Below, in pieces: positions 1 through 8,732 of a stretch of 64,000 nt of DNA. Each line of letters opens with the position of its first letter. Positions within the stretch are counted from its first letter, which is position 1. Source of the DNA: Nonomuraea basaltis (GTDB lineage: Bacteria > Actinomycetota > Actinomycetes > Streptosporangiales > Streptosporangiaceae); the NCBI RefSeq assembly GCF_005893125.1, contig NZ_VCJS01000004.1, positions 62,001 through 126,000 on the forward strand. The letters are read 5' to 3'. The notes below the pieces were generated by a model. The model was not told the DNA's origin. It searched no databases and saw only the letters and a list, made by a program, of their open reading frames with translations. The translations under genes and the position numbers were made by a program.

Positions 1-239
1 CTGGAATGGAAGGAAGACGACACGCTCAGGTGGAGTGGGCGATAGCGCTCCACGGAAATCGTCGTCCATGGTGCGCTGCCCGCGCTGTCGGCGGCGGGCA
101 ACGCCAATGGACTACCTCGATTCACTCTGCTGCGGCTGGGAAGGGTTCAGCAGAGGAGACAGGTACATAGCCGCAGGTCAGTGCCCATGGACTCGGCTTG
201 GAGTCGGGATTTGCTCCTCACCACCAAACCGGATCGGCC

Positions 240-411
240 GTTTCTGATGGAAGGCTCAGTACGCGACGTGGCCGCAGAGATCGATCAAGCGGTCGCTTTC
301 GCCGAGCAGGCACCACTCGAACCGGTAGAGGATCTCACCACGTTCGTCTACAGCCCGACGTCGCCCACGAGCGGCACGCTGCCCGCAAGGTCGGCGAAGG
401 CGGCGTCGTGA
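240..411 (+). pseudogene. 3' remnant of pyruvate dehydrogenase E1 alpha
   Basis: The reading frame ending at the TGA at 409-411 encodes a tail (VAAEIDQAVAFAEQ, then LEPVEDLTTFVYSP) that resembles the extreme C-terminus of thiamine-dependent 2-oxoacid dehydrogenase E1 alpha subunits. Nothing upstream in this window supplies the catalytic part, and bases 1-240 show no recognisable E1 sequence. The stop overlaps a GTG at 408-410 that opens a beta-subunit-like start, the arrangement of a normal pdhAB pair. I read this as debris of a former pdhAB operon. Recognition is by eye from about 35 residues. Confidence 0.5.
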
Positions 412-445
412 CTGAGGTCACGACGACCTATCGCGAAGCCACACC
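408..445 (+). pseudogene. 5' stub of pyruvate dehydrogenase E1 beta
   Basis: A GTG overlapping the E1 alpha stop (GTGA) opens a peptide with TEVTTTYREA, which matches the usual start of E1 beta subunits (TTYREA). Similarity stops after about 11 residues, and WS/DGAT-like sequence takes over in another frame near 441-450. This looks like a deletion junction. The stretch is very short, so the call is tentative. Confidence 0.35.
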
Positions 446-1278
446 TGCTGAGATTCGCGGGCGAGGCGCTACCGGTGCTGGATCAACTGCCCGTCGTCTC
501 GCGACTGCCAGGTGCGGGCCGACTGTCGCGATGGGCACGACGCGCATCCTTGCCCGAGCTGCCGGATCTCGCGGCTCCGCACACCCCGCTGAGCGGTCCG
601 GTCTCATCCCACCGCCGCTACGCCTTCGCCGAGCTGCCGCTGGAGGAGATCAAGCGGGTCAAGAACGCCTTCGGCGTCACGGTGAACGACGTCGTGATGA
701 CGCTGGCGGCCTCCGTGTTGCGCCGCTGGCTGCTTGCCCACGCGGCACTGCCGGACGTTCCCCTGGTCGCGGGCGTGCCGTTCTCCTTGCGTGAGCGAAC
801 GGCGACGACCGAGGGCAACCAGGTCACCATGATGATCACACAGCTGCCCACGCATGTGGCCGATCCTCGTCGACGGCTTGAAGCCGTGAGTCAGACGATG
901 CAGCAGATCAAGGAACGGTTCGCTCTGACACCGGCGTGCTTGCTGCGGGAGTTCAGCGCGAGCCTGCCGGCCGCGCTGAACGGCCTCGCTGACCGCGCCG
1001 CGTTCGAGCTGGTGGGCAGGACGGCACCACCCATCAATGTGATCGTTTCCAACATTCCCGGCCCGCAGTTCCCGCTCCGGATCGCGGGAGTCAAGCTACT
1101 CGCGCACTATCCGGTGTCCGTGATCACCGAGGTGAGCGGGGCCCTGAACATTACGGCCTTCTCCTACGACGGCCGCCTCGACGTCGGGATCATCGCCTGC
1201 AGGAAACTGGTCCCCGACGTGTGGGCCTGCTCCGGCTACCTGCGCGAAGCGCTGGACGAGCTCAAACCCGATTCCTAG
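441..1278 (+). pseudogene. C-terminal half of a WS/DGAT (wax ester synthase / diacylglycerol acyltransferase)
   Basis: About 275 residues match the C-terminal half of bacterial wax ester synthase/acyl-CoA:diacylglycerol acyltransferases, including VNDVVMTLAASVLRRWL and the conserved NVIVSNIPGPQFPL segment. The family is normally about 450-480 residues and its catalytic HHxxxDG motif lies in the N-terminal half, which is missing. A GTG at 475 could start translation, but the product would have no active site. The 5' end abuts pdhB-like sequence, so the gene was probably cut by a deletion. The M. tuberculosis homologue Tgs1 belongs to the DosR regulon and stores triacylglycerol in hypoxia, which fits the rest of the island. 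Confidence 0.7.
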
Positions 1279-1762
1279 TACGGCAGGACACGGCCGGAAG
1301 GCGTGCGGGTGTCGACCCACTCATCGGGGCGACATGGTCTCGGGCGTACTGAGATTCGAATTCGCCGCACCGGGATCACCTCCCTGTCTGGCCTCCTTCA
1401 CTCCACCCTTTCGCAGATAGGCGGCCGTCCCTAGGGACCAAAGACCCATCTGGCGAGGGCCGACGCCCACTGAAACCAGGACGAAGAGCGATGCTTGTCG
1501 ACCAGCCGCGTGCCGGGCTGTTTCGGGGCCGGCACGGGTGCCGCAGACGGGGGCGCCGCCATCGGTCTTGGAAGGCAGCTGTCAACGTCGGGTCAGGGGT
1601 TGCTCGCGAGGGTTGACCCCGGGCTGGGCTCACGAATTTGGCCCTTCAAGCCTACCCACCAGGCTCCTTACCGCCTGATGGTGATGAGAGGGGTGTCCTT
1701 CGCCACCGACGTGGGGATTCGTGTCAAGGCACGGCGAAGAGCCGGGGAAGGCAGGTACGCCG
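1279..1762. other. gene-free stretch between two remnants
   Basis: No convincing gene is visible on either strand. The stretch holds one good DevR-like box at 1432-1450, which may be the surviving promoter element of the truncated phosphoribosyltransferase gene that begins at 1763 or of a gene now deleted. Confidence 0.5.
1432..1450. promoter_or_regulatory. DevR/DosR-like box
   Basis: TAGGGACCAAAGACCCATC has the GGGAC-N4-GACCC layout of a DosR box (M. tuberculosis consensus TTSGGGACTWWAGTCCCSAA). It overlaps a second inverted repeat, GTCCCTAGGGAC. It lies about 310 bp upstream of the phosphoribosyltransferase stub, farther than the other sites here, which suggests the intervening DNA has been rearranged. 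Confidence 0.45.
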
Positions 1763-1881
1763 ATGTTCGTTGATCGTCGTGATGCGGGTGTACGTCTGGC
1801 CGAGCATCTGACCGGGCTTGTCGCCGAGGAGAATGTGGTCGTCCTCGGGCTGCCCAGAGGTGGCGTGCCTGTGGCGGCTGT
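1763..1881 (+). pseudogene. N-terminal stub of a phosphoribosyltransferase-type protein
   Basis: From ATG 1763, preceded by a purine-rich GGCAGG, the peptide begins MFVDRRDAGVRLAEHL and continues to VVVLGLPRGGVPVA. This is the standard opening of the actinobacterial phosphoribosyltransferase family that includes Rv0571c. The match ends abruptly after the first beta strand, and the rest of the frame (to 1981) is unrelated. The catalytic PRPP loop is missing, so the gene is dead. Rv0571c lies beside pncB2 in the M. tuberculosis DosR regulon, and a pncB-like gene is also in this window at 18147. Confidence 0.65.
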
Positions 1882-2173
1882 ACAAGATCAGAACCGTCTG
1901 AGCCTCCACCTCACCATGGCCGATCTGGCGGCCGTGCCCCAGACGGGAGCGGTGCCAAAGCCGACGCCCTGCATCCGTTGACCTTCGAACACCACGCAAG
2001 CTGGTGGACCTGCATGGTGACTCTGGATGTATGACGCCGCTTGGACGTGATCGATCTCTTGACCGGCACGGATGCGGGGAGTTGATCGACGTGGAAGCGC
2101 GCGTGTTGAAGAATGTGAGCGCCACCTAACGGAAAATGCCGGCGATGGAGAGCATGTCGCTGGCCTGGGTCCA

Positions 2174-2875
2174 TCACCTGCGCTTCCAGGCAGGGGTGTC
2201 GTCCTGCCTCCAGGTGATGTGGTCGATCACATGGACCACCCCGTGCACCCGCTCGACCATGCAGACCGCGATCCGGGCGTCGCTGCGCCGCTGCATGGAC
2301 CCGAACAGCGTCACGACACCCTGCTCCACCGTGGCTCGCACGTCGGAGGTCTTAGCCCACAGCGAGTGGGCCAGGATGTCCTCGCGGACTTCACGTGCGA
2401 TGTCGGCATCGGAACGTACGAACACCTGCAGCAGATCACGCCGACTGACGATGCCCTCCAGTCGCCCCTCCTTGCCGACGACCGGCAACCGCTTGACGCC
2501 GTGCTCGGCCATGAGCCGCATCGCCGACACGACCGAGGCGTAGGGACCGATCGTCACCGCGGGGGTGGTCATCAGGTCGGCGGCGGTGTCGCCGCGGGCC
2601 CGGCTCCTGACCTTCGGACCCTCCTTGCTCAGGCCACGGCGCAACCGGGCACGCAACGGCGGCTGGTAGCCCTCCCCGTAGTACTGCTCCTTGAACTCCT
2701 CTTTGCACAGCAGATCCGCTTCTGAGATGACGCCGAGGACACGACCTTCGTCGCCGACCACGGGGACGGCGCTGACGCCATGTGCGATCAACACTTCGGC
2801 CACGTCCTTGAACGAGGCGCCGCTGGTCACCGACTTCACCTCACGGGTCATCACATTCCGTACCTTGACTCGCAT
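2174..2875 (-). CDS. CBS-pair / BON-domain protein (copy 1)
   Basis: A 233-residue soluble protein. Residues about 1-60 and 95-150 form two CBS motifs ([22 protein letters not shown] with GVKRLPVV and GIVSRRDLL), the fold that usually binds AMP/ATP or similar nucleotides. Residues about 160-225 form a BON domain (VRATVEQGVVTLFGSM). Between the CBS halves is an insert containing [15 protein letters not shown] that recurs in the paralogues at 14406, 56728 and 58016. The start at 2875 follows a strong AAGGAG; an upstream in-frame ATG at 2929 lacks one. It lies 262 bp downstream of the GNAT/acyl-CoA synthetase on the same strand, as its paralogue does at 58016-58696. The family is related to the DosR-regulated CBS protein Rv2626c; the ligand is unknown. 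Confidence 0.9.
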   Translation of the reverse strand: MRVKVRNVMTREVKSVTSGASFKDVAEVLIAHGVSAVPVVGDEGRVLGVISEADLLCKEEFKEQYYGEGYQPPLRARLRRGLSKEGPKVRSRARGDTAADLMTTPAVTIGPYASVVSAMRLMAEHGVKRLPVVGKEGRLEGIVSRRDLLQVFVRSDADIAREVREDILAHSLWAKTSDVRATVEQGVVTLFGSMQRRSDARIAVCMVERVHGVVHVIDHITWRQDDTPAWKRR

Positions 2876-2957
2876 CGCACATCTCCTTGGAATGGCACCC
2901 GCATCCGGGAGCCGCCCCAGCTGAGCCAATGGACTCCGTAGCCCTGCCCCTTTGGGT

Positions 2958-2975
2958 GATTAGTGCCCACTAATC
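2958..2975. promoter_or_regulatory. 18-bp perfect palindrome upstream of CBS-BON gene
   Basis: GATTAGTG-CC-CACTAATC is an exact inverted repeat about 85-100 bp upstream of the CBS-BON start at 2875. It does not have the GGGAC/GTCCC halves of the other boxes, so it may be a degenerate box or an operator for a different regulator. Confidence 0.35.
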
Positions 2976-3137
2976 CCATCTTGGATCGGTCGTATGGGCA
3001 GGTAGCGAAGGTCGCCAGTCGTTCAGTCAGGGAGAGTGTGGTACGGGTGAGGCGCGCGGGGAACCGGTCGTGCCCGCTCGCTGGTGTCGATACCATCAGC
3101 CGGTTCCGAGGGACCGTGCGATGGGCGCTAAACCAGG

Positions 3138-5729
3138 TCAGCGCAGCCGCCGGAGCAGTAGCGGGGGCGGCGGCTCGCAAGACGCCACCTTGATGCGTGC
3201 GTCCACCGTGGTAGCGCCGTCCGGGGTGACGATGACCGGGTTGAGGTCGAGCTCGGCCACCTGAGGAAGGTCGTCGAGCAGCCTGCCGATTCGCGTGATC
3301 TGATTGGCGAGAGCATCGACGTCCACGGGTGGCGAGCCGCGGTAGCCGTGCAGCAGCGGGGCACAGCGCAGCTCGTTGATCATGTCGCTTGCGTCTGTGA
3401 CGGGCGGCACCCGAAAGGTTCGGTCAGCCAGCAGATCGGCCAGCACGCCGCCCATGCCCGCCATGACCAGCGGTCCGAACGCCGGGTAGTTGACGCCACC
3501 AAGGATGATCTCGACACCGGCAGGCAGCATGCGCTGGACGATCGCGCCGGTCATGTCCGGGCCGACACGTTCCACGATCTCTTGGTACGCCTGCCGGACC
3601 TCATCCGGAGTGCGAAGGCCGAGCCGGACACCGCCGACCTCATTCTTGTGCACGGGGCCCACGGCCTTCAGCACGACAGGTAGCCCCAGCCGCGTGGCCG
3701 CCTCAGCGGCGGCCTCGGAACCGTCCACGTCGATGGACGCCACCACAGGCACGCCGTAGCAGCCCAGCAACCCGGCGACTGCCACCGGTGAGAGCCAGCG
3801 GCCCTCGGGATGCGCCGCCAGCTCCGCCCGGATGATCTGCCGCGCCGTCTCGGTGTCCGCCCGCACGGGCGGGGCGGCGGGTTCGGCAGGGCGGCGGCGC
3901 CATTCGGCGTACCGGACGGCGTGAGCGAGGGCTTCGACGGCCTGCTCGGGAAAGGCGTAGCTGGGAATCCGGCCGTCGATTAGGTCGTCATGCCCGGCGA
4001 CGCAGGCCAGCACGGTTTTGTCCGCGCCATCGGCCGCGTCGGCGATGGCCTGGCGGGTCGCGTTCAGGCCATCGCCGAACGGTGGGGTGTAGACGACGAG
4101 GACCATGTCCACGTCAGGTGAGGCGACGAGTGCCGCGGCAGCTGCGCCGATCTCGGCTGCGCCGGCATCCGCGGTCAGGTCCACCGGGTTGTCCAGCGCA
4201 GCGGCGGCGCGAGCGTCGAGAAGTCCGGGCGGCAGCTCGGGGATGAGCAGGCCGTGGTGCTCGCAGGCGTCGGCGGTCATCGCCTGGGGCCCGCCGGAAT
4301 TGCCGACGATCGCCACCCGGCGCCCGCCCGGCAGAGGCTGGGTGGCCAGGAGCCGGGCGACATCGATCAGCTCGTGCACGCTGTCGAGCCGGATGACCCC
4401 GGCGGCGCGGGTGAGCGCGTCCACCGCCACGTCCGGGGTGGCCGCGGCGGCGGTGTGCGAGCGCACCGCCCGATTCCCGGCACCGCCGCGGCCGCTCTTG
4501 ACCAACAGGATCGGCTTCCGTGCCCCGACGCGGCGGGCGATGCGGGCGAACCTGCGTGGGTTGCCGAACGACTCCAGATACAGCGCGATCACATCGGTGC
4601 CGTCGTCGTCCTCCCAGTATTCGAGGAGGTCGTTGCCGCTGACGTCGGCCTTGTTGCCGACCGACACGAACGAGGAGATCGCCAGCCGGTCAAGCAGCGC
4701 GGCCCCGACGGCGCCGGACTGTGACATGAGCGCCACGCGGCCCTGAATGGGGTGGTGGGGCAGGAAGCTGGCGTTGAGCCGCGCCCCGGTGTTGATCACA
4801 CCTAGGCAGTTGGGTCCGACCAGCCGCATCCCGGCCGTACGGCAGATCGTCAGCAGGTCTGATTCCGCATCGCGCCGCCCTGCCTCGGCGAATCCCGATG
4901 TCAGCACCGCCAGCCCCGCCACCCCTGCGTCCGCGCAGTCGCGGGCCACTTCCAGCACGTGCCGGGCCGGCACCGCCACGACCGCCAGGTCGACGCCGTC
5001 GGGCACCTTGGCGTGGCACGCCAGCCCGGCCACTTGGGTGGCATTGGGGTTGACCGGGTAGATCGCCCCAGGGAAGCCGCAGTCGATGAGGTTGCGCAGC
5101 ACCTTGTGGCCGACGGCCCGCTCGTTGCGGCTGGCGCCGATCACTGCCACGGAGCGGGGTGCGAGCACTCGTGCCAGTGACGCTCGCTCGGCCTCGTGGT
5201 CGCGGGCCTCGATGCCTACCCGCAACCGGGGGGTTGGCTCGGCGGCGATGTTGAGATGCAGCATGCCGCCCTCCATGCGCTGTTTCACCTCCAGGCCGAG
5301 GTCGTCCAGGACGCGGATCATCGGCCGGTTCTCGGCCAGGACGTCGGCTGTCAGTTCCCGGATGCCGTGTTCCGCCGCGTCCAGGACGAGGTGCTCGAGC
5401 AACAGCGTGCCCAGGCCATGGCCGTGCACCGCGTCGTCCAGGAGGATGCCCAGATCAGCGCTGCCGTTGCCGGTGGGGATGTACTCGGCGACCGCCACCA
5501 AGCGGCTGTGAAGACTGGCGACCAGCGCGTGCCCGCCGTATTCGTCGCTGGTGATGCGGTCCATGTAGCAGTGCGCGGTGTTGCGGCCGCCGGTGAAGAA
5601 CCGCAGATATGCCGAGCGTTCCGACGAACGGTCCACCAGCTCGTGCAGAGCCTGCCGGTCGGCGGGCCGCAGTGGGCGTACGTGGGCGATGCCGCCATCA
5701 CGCAGCAAAACGTCGTAGCCCTCGGACAT
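3138..5729 (-). CDS. GNAT acetyltransferase fused to ADP-forming acyl-CoA synthetase (copy 1)
   Basis: An 863-residue multidomain protein. Residues about 1-170 are a GNAT domain with the acetyl-CoA loop GHGLGTLLLEHL. Residues about 185-310 are a CoA-binding Rossmann domain (SVAVIGASRNERAVGHKVL). Next comes a succinyl-CoA-ligase-like domain with SHTAA, whose His matches the phospho-histidine of acyl-CoA synthetases, and from about 640 to the end an ATP-grasp domain. Known relatives either interconvert acyl-CoA and acid with ADP/ATP or act as protein acyltransferases; which applies is not decided by sequence. The start at 5729 follows GGAGATC. A DevR-like box lies 102 bp upstream. A close paralogue of identical length is at 58810-61401. 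Confidence 0.88.
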   Translation of the reverse strand: MSEGYDVLLRDGGIAHVRPLRPADRQALHELVDRSSERSAYLRFFTGGRNTAHCYMDRITSDEYGGHALVASLHSRLVAVAEYIPTGNGSADLGILLDDAVHGHGLGTLLLEHLVLDAAEHGIRELTADVLAENRPMIRVLDDLGLEVKQRMEGGMLHLNIAAEPTPRLRVGIEARDHEAERASLARVLAPRSVAVIGASRNERAVGHKVLRNLIDCGFPGAIYPVNPNATQVAGLACHAKVPDGVDLAVVAVPARHVLEVARDCADAGVAGLAVLTSGFAEAGRRDAESDLLTICRTAGMRLVGPNCLGVINTGARLNASFLPHHPIQGRVALMSQSGAVGAALLDRLAISSFVSVGNKADVSGNDLLEYWEDDDGTDVIALYLESFGNPRRFARIARRVGARKPILLVKSGRGGAGNRAVRSHTAAAATPDVAVDALTRAAGVIRLDSVHELIDVARLLATQPLPGGRRVAIVGNSGGPQAMTADACEHHGLLIPELPPGLLDARAAAALDNPVDLTADAGAAEIGAAAAALVASPDVDMVLVVYTPPFGDGLNATRQAIADAADGADKTVLACVAGHDDLIDGRIPSYAFPEQAVEALAHAVRYAEWRRRPAEPAAPPVRADTETARQIIRAELAAHPEGRWLSPVAVAGLLGCYGVPVVASIDVDGSEAAAEAATRLGLPVVLKAVGPVHKNEVGGVRLGLRTPDEVRQAYQEIVERVGPDMTGAIVQRMLPAGVEIILGGVNYPAFGPLVMAGMGGVLADLLADRTFRVPPVTDASDMINELRCAPLLHGYRGSPPVDVDALANQITRIGRLLDDLPQVAELDLNPVIVTPDGATTVDARIKVASCEPPPPLLLRRLR

Positions 5730-5830
5730 GCTGGATCTCCGTTCATCACCTGTCGCGCCGATCCATAACGCCCACCGTCGAGGCTCTCCGATGGGCGGTG
5801 CGTTGGGCAGTGCTGGATGGCCTCGGCCTC

Positions 5831-5848
5831 AGGGCCGAAGGTCCCTGA
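5831..5848. promoter_or_regulatory. DevR/DosR-like box upstream of acyl-CoA synthetase copy 1
   Basis: AGGGCCGAAGGTCCCTGA has GGGCC-GAAG-GTCCC symmetry. It is 102 bp upstream of the start at 5729. The divergent phosphatase gene starts about 200-240 bp on the other side. The paralogous gene at 61401 has a similar site (GGCCGAAAGTCCC) at a similar distance. Confidence 0.6.
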
Positions 5849-6090
5849 CTGTCAAGCTTGCGATGATCGTGTTGTCTCCTCAGCGGCCGTGTGCCAGGTG
5901 GTCGCTCTGATCGGTCCCTGTCATTCAGGGAAGCTGCCACGACCTGCGCCAGAGGCATTATCCCTCGTCAGAGGGGTAAACGTAGATAGTCCGTTCGGCG
6001 CGTGGCGCACTGCATGACGCTCCGGATCAGCGCCGATACTTACTGGTGAGGGCCACAGAAAAACGAGCACTTAGCCACTGGGTGGCCACG

Positions 6091-7422
6091 ATGACGGGGA
6101 AAGCGGAAGAGTCACAGCAGCTGGACACCCAGGGGACGCGTCTGCGCCTGGGCGCCGAATTGGAGCAGATCGCCGAACAGCTCAGGTCTCTGGCTCGGGC
6201 CCAGGACCAGTTGCATGACTTGTACGAGGCCGTCCTGAGCCGGGACGTGGAGCTGTCCGTCGTGCTGGGTTTGATCGTGTCCACCGCGATGAACCTGGTC
6301 GGTGCCCGCTACGGCGCGCTCGGCGTACTTGATGAGAAAGGCGACAGCCTTACCTTGTTCGTCCCCATGGGCCTGTCGGAGCGGGAAAGGGCCGACCTGG
6401 CCGGCACGGAGCTTCCTCACGGACACGGTCTGCTCGGGCATCTGATCAGTCATCCTGAGCCACTGCGCGTCGATGACATCTCCGCCCACCCGGATTCGGC
6501 AGGCTTCCCGTCCGGCCATCCACCAATGCGCACCCTGCTGGGAGCCCCGGTCATCGTCCGAGGCAAGATCTTCGGAGACCTGTACGTCTCCGAGCGGCTC
6601 GACGGACGGTCCTTCGACGCTCATGACGAAGCCTTGATCGTCGCGCTGGCCGGCGCCGCGGGGCTCGCCATCGACGACGCCCGCCTGTACGAGGAAACCC
6701 GCCGCGACGCCGAGCGCTTCCAGCGACTCCTGCTACCGCGGCTCCCTGAGCACATGGAACCGTTCGACGCTGCCGCCGCCTACCGTCCCGCCGCTATCCC
6801 GGGCCACGTGGGCGGAGACTGGTACGACGTCATGCTCGTCCCCGACCGAGCCTGCGCGGCAATCATCGGTGACGTCGTCGGACATGATCTCCAGGCCGCC
6901 GCCGCCATGACCCAGACCCGCAACATGCTGCGTGCCCTCCTCTACGACCAGCGCACCTCGCCGAGCGCCGTCCTCACCCAGCTCGACCGCATGCTCCACG
7001 CCATCACGGACAACCCTGTCACCACCGCGTGCCTCGCCCGCGTCGAACCCGAAGCCCATGGCTGGACACTGCGCTGGAGCAGCGCAGGCCACCCGCCGCC
7101 ACTGCTGCTCACCCCCGATGAGGAGGCCCGCTATCTGCACGCCGACCCTGACCTGCCCCTCGGCGTCGACTCCGCCCAGCCGCGCCACGACCACACGCAG
7201 CCCTTGCCCTCAGGCGCCACAGTGATCTTCTTCACCGACGGGCTCATCGAGCACCATGAGCGCCCGATCGAAGCAGGAATGGAACACCTTGCCGCCATCG
7301 CCATCGCCACCGCCCATGCCGCCCTGCCCCTGTGCGACTTCGTGCAGGCACTGATCGACCAACACCCCAGCGACGGCCAGGACGACATGGCCATCCTGGC
7401 CGTGCGCACCCCGCGCATCTGA
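6091..7422 (+). CDS. GAF-domain PP2C (SpoIIE/RsbU-type) serine phosphatase
   Basis: A 443-residue protein from ATG 6091 (an in-frame GTG at 6046 adds 15 residues; neither has a strong ribosome site). Residues about 55-190 are a GAF domain very like GAF-A of the DosS/DevS kinases: [14 protein letters not shown] aligns with the DosS segment holding the proximal haem ligand His149, and that His (about residue 143 here) is kept. Residues about 205-443 are a PP2C domain with metal motifs GGDWYD, GDVVGHD, FFTDGLIE and GQDDMAILAV. SpoIIE-type phosphatases usually act on anti-sigma-factor antagonists. I infer a haem-gated phosphatase that could couple O2/NO/CO sensing to partner switching. No anti-sigma or antagonist gene is adjacent. 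Confidence 0.85.
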   Translation: MTGKAEESQQLDTQGTRLRLGAELEQIAEQLRSLARAQDQLHDLYEAVLSRDVELSVVLGLIVSTAMNLVGARYGALGVLDEKGDSLTLFVPMGLSERERADLAGTELPHGHGLLGHLISHPEPLRVDDISAHPDSAGFPSGHPPMRTLLGAPVIVRGKIFGDLYVSERLDGRSFDAHDEALIVALAGAAGLAIDDARLYEETRRDAERFQRLLLPRLPEHMEPFDAAAAYRPAAIPGHVGGDWYDVMLVPDRACAAIIGDVVGHDLQAAAAMTQTRNMLRALLYDQRTSPSAVLTQLDRMLHAITDNPVTTACLARVEPEAHGWTLRWSSAGHPPPLLLTPDEEARYLHADPDLPLGVDSAQPRHDHTQPLPSGATVIFFTDGLIEHHERPIEAGMEHLAAIAIATAHAALPLCDFVQALIDQHPSDGQDDMAILAVRTPRI

Positions 7423-7500
7423 CCCCGCCGGAAGTCTTCAGTACAGCTGCGAAGTGATCAACGCGTGTGAGCAGCCAGTCGGTACGAATGACCCCTGCCA

Positions 7501-7538
7501 TTAGGGACTAAATCCCCTATCGGGACAAAGGGTCGTAA
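7501..7538 (+). promoter_or_regulatory. tandem DevR/DosR-like boxes upstream of FBP aldolase/phosphatase
   Basis: TTAGGGACTAAATCCCCTAT at 7501-7520 is among the closest matches here to the M. tuberculosis DosR consensus. A second half-site, CGGGACAAAGGGTCG, follows directly, two helical turns on. Pairs of boxes spaced this way are typical of strongly DosR-activated promoters. The sites end 40 bp before the ATG at 7578. Confidence 0.7.
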
Positions 7539-7577
7539 TCCAAGGCTGAGAGGAAGACTCAATCGGGGGTGATCAAT

Positions 7578-8705
7578 ATGATCACGTTGAGCATCATCAA
7601 GGCTGATACCGGGGGGTTCGTCGGTCACTCGGCCGTGCATCCGGACATGATGGCCGAGGCGCGTCGCGAGGTTGGCCGGGCCATCGAGTCCGGGCTGCTC
7701 ATCGACGGGCACGTGGCGAGCTGCGGCGACGACGTCTCGCTCATCATGACCCACACCTACGGCCCGGACGCCGACCTCATCCATTCCTTCGCCTGGGATA
7801 CCTTCCAGGCCACCACACACGTCGCCAAGGAGCTCGGGCTCTACGGCGCCGGCCAGGACCTGCTGTCGGACGCCTTCTCCGGCAACCTGCGCGGCATGGG
7901 GCCCGGCTACGCCGAGCTCGACTTCGAGGAGCGGCCCTCGGAGCCGGTGATCTGCTTCCTGGCCGACAAGACCGAGCCGGGGGCGTGGAACCTGCCGCTG
8001 TACAAGATGTTCGCCGATCCGTTCAACACCGCCGGGCTGGTCATCGACACCAAGATGCACGCTGGCTTCACCTTCGAGGTCTACGACCTGTACGAGGAGA
8101 AGCGCATCTTCTTCGACTGCCCGGCCGAGCTGTACGAGATGCTGATGTACATCGGCGCCCCGGCCCGCTACGTCGTGCACGGCGTGCGCTCCAAGACGCT
8201 CGGCGAGACCGCAGCCGCGACCAGCACCCAGCGGCTGTCGCTGATTGCCGGTAAGTACGTCGGCAAGGACGACCCGGTGATGATCGTCCGCTGCCAGTCC
8301 GGGCTGCCCGCCGTGGGCGAGGTGCTGGAGCCCTTCACCTTCGCCTACGGGGTCGCCGGCTGCATGCGCGGTTCGCATCACGCGCCGCTCATGCCCGTCT
8401 CCAGCGAGCACGCGCACCCTTCGCGCTTCGACGGCCCGCCGCGCGTGGTGGCCCTGGGCTTCCAGATCCACGACGGCAAGCTGATCGGCCCGCGCGACCT
8501 GTTCGCCGACCCCGCCTTCGACCGGGCGCGCGAGCAGGCCAACGAGGCCATGGACTACCTGCGCAGGCACGGCCCGTTCGAGCCGCACCGGCTGCCCTTG
8601 GAGGACCTGGAGTACACCACCATGACCGTCCTCACCGAACGACTCGCCAGCCGCTGGACCCCGATGACAACCGAGGTCGCCACGGCTGGTACGAGCCGAA
8701 GGTAA
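7578..8705 (+). CDS. archaeal-type bifunctional fructose-1,6-bisphosphate aldolase/phosphatase
   Basis: A 375-residue protein resembling the FBPA/P family over its whole length: opening ITLSIIKADTGGFVGHS, metal-binding ELGLYGAGQDLLSDAFSGN, DKTEPGAWNLPL, and RLSLIAGKYVGKDDP. The Tyr (residue 227) and Schiff-base Lys (230) in YVGK match the Sulfolobus aldolase residues. The enzyme condenses triose phosphates to FBP and dephosphorylates it to fructose 6-phosphate, making gluconeogenesis one-way. The start follows GGGGGTGATC five bases before ATG 7578; a GTG at 7569 is less likely. It is cotranscribed with a universal stress protein 27 bp downstream and has tandem DevR-like boxes. The family is typical of archaea and some deep-branching bacteria. 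Confidence 0.93.
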   Translation: MITLSIIKADTGGFVGHSAVHPDMMAEARREVGRAIESGLLIDGHVASCGDDVSLIMTHTYGPDADLIHSFAWDTFQATTHVAKELGLYGAGQDLLSDAFSGNLRGMGPGYAELDFEERPSEPVICFLADKTEPGAWNLPLYKMFADPFNTAGLVIDTKMHAGFTFEVYDLYEEKRIFFDCPAELYEMLMYIGAPARYVVHGVRSKTLGETAAATSTQRLSLIAGKYVGKDDPVMIVRCQSGLPAVGEVLEPFTFAYGVAGCMRGSHHAPLMPVSSEHAHPSRFDGPPRVVALGFQIHDGKLIGPRDLFADPAFDRAREQANEAMDYLRRHGPFEPHRLPLEDLEYTTMTVLTERLASRWTPMTTEVATAGTSRR

Positions 8706-8732
8706 AGCACACCAACGCACGAGGCGGCAGCA

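Noticed and set aside
1..240. Small frames at the left edge (such as 35-247)
   Set aside because: Cys/Arg-rich peptides without family motifs or ribosome sites; not supportable as genes.
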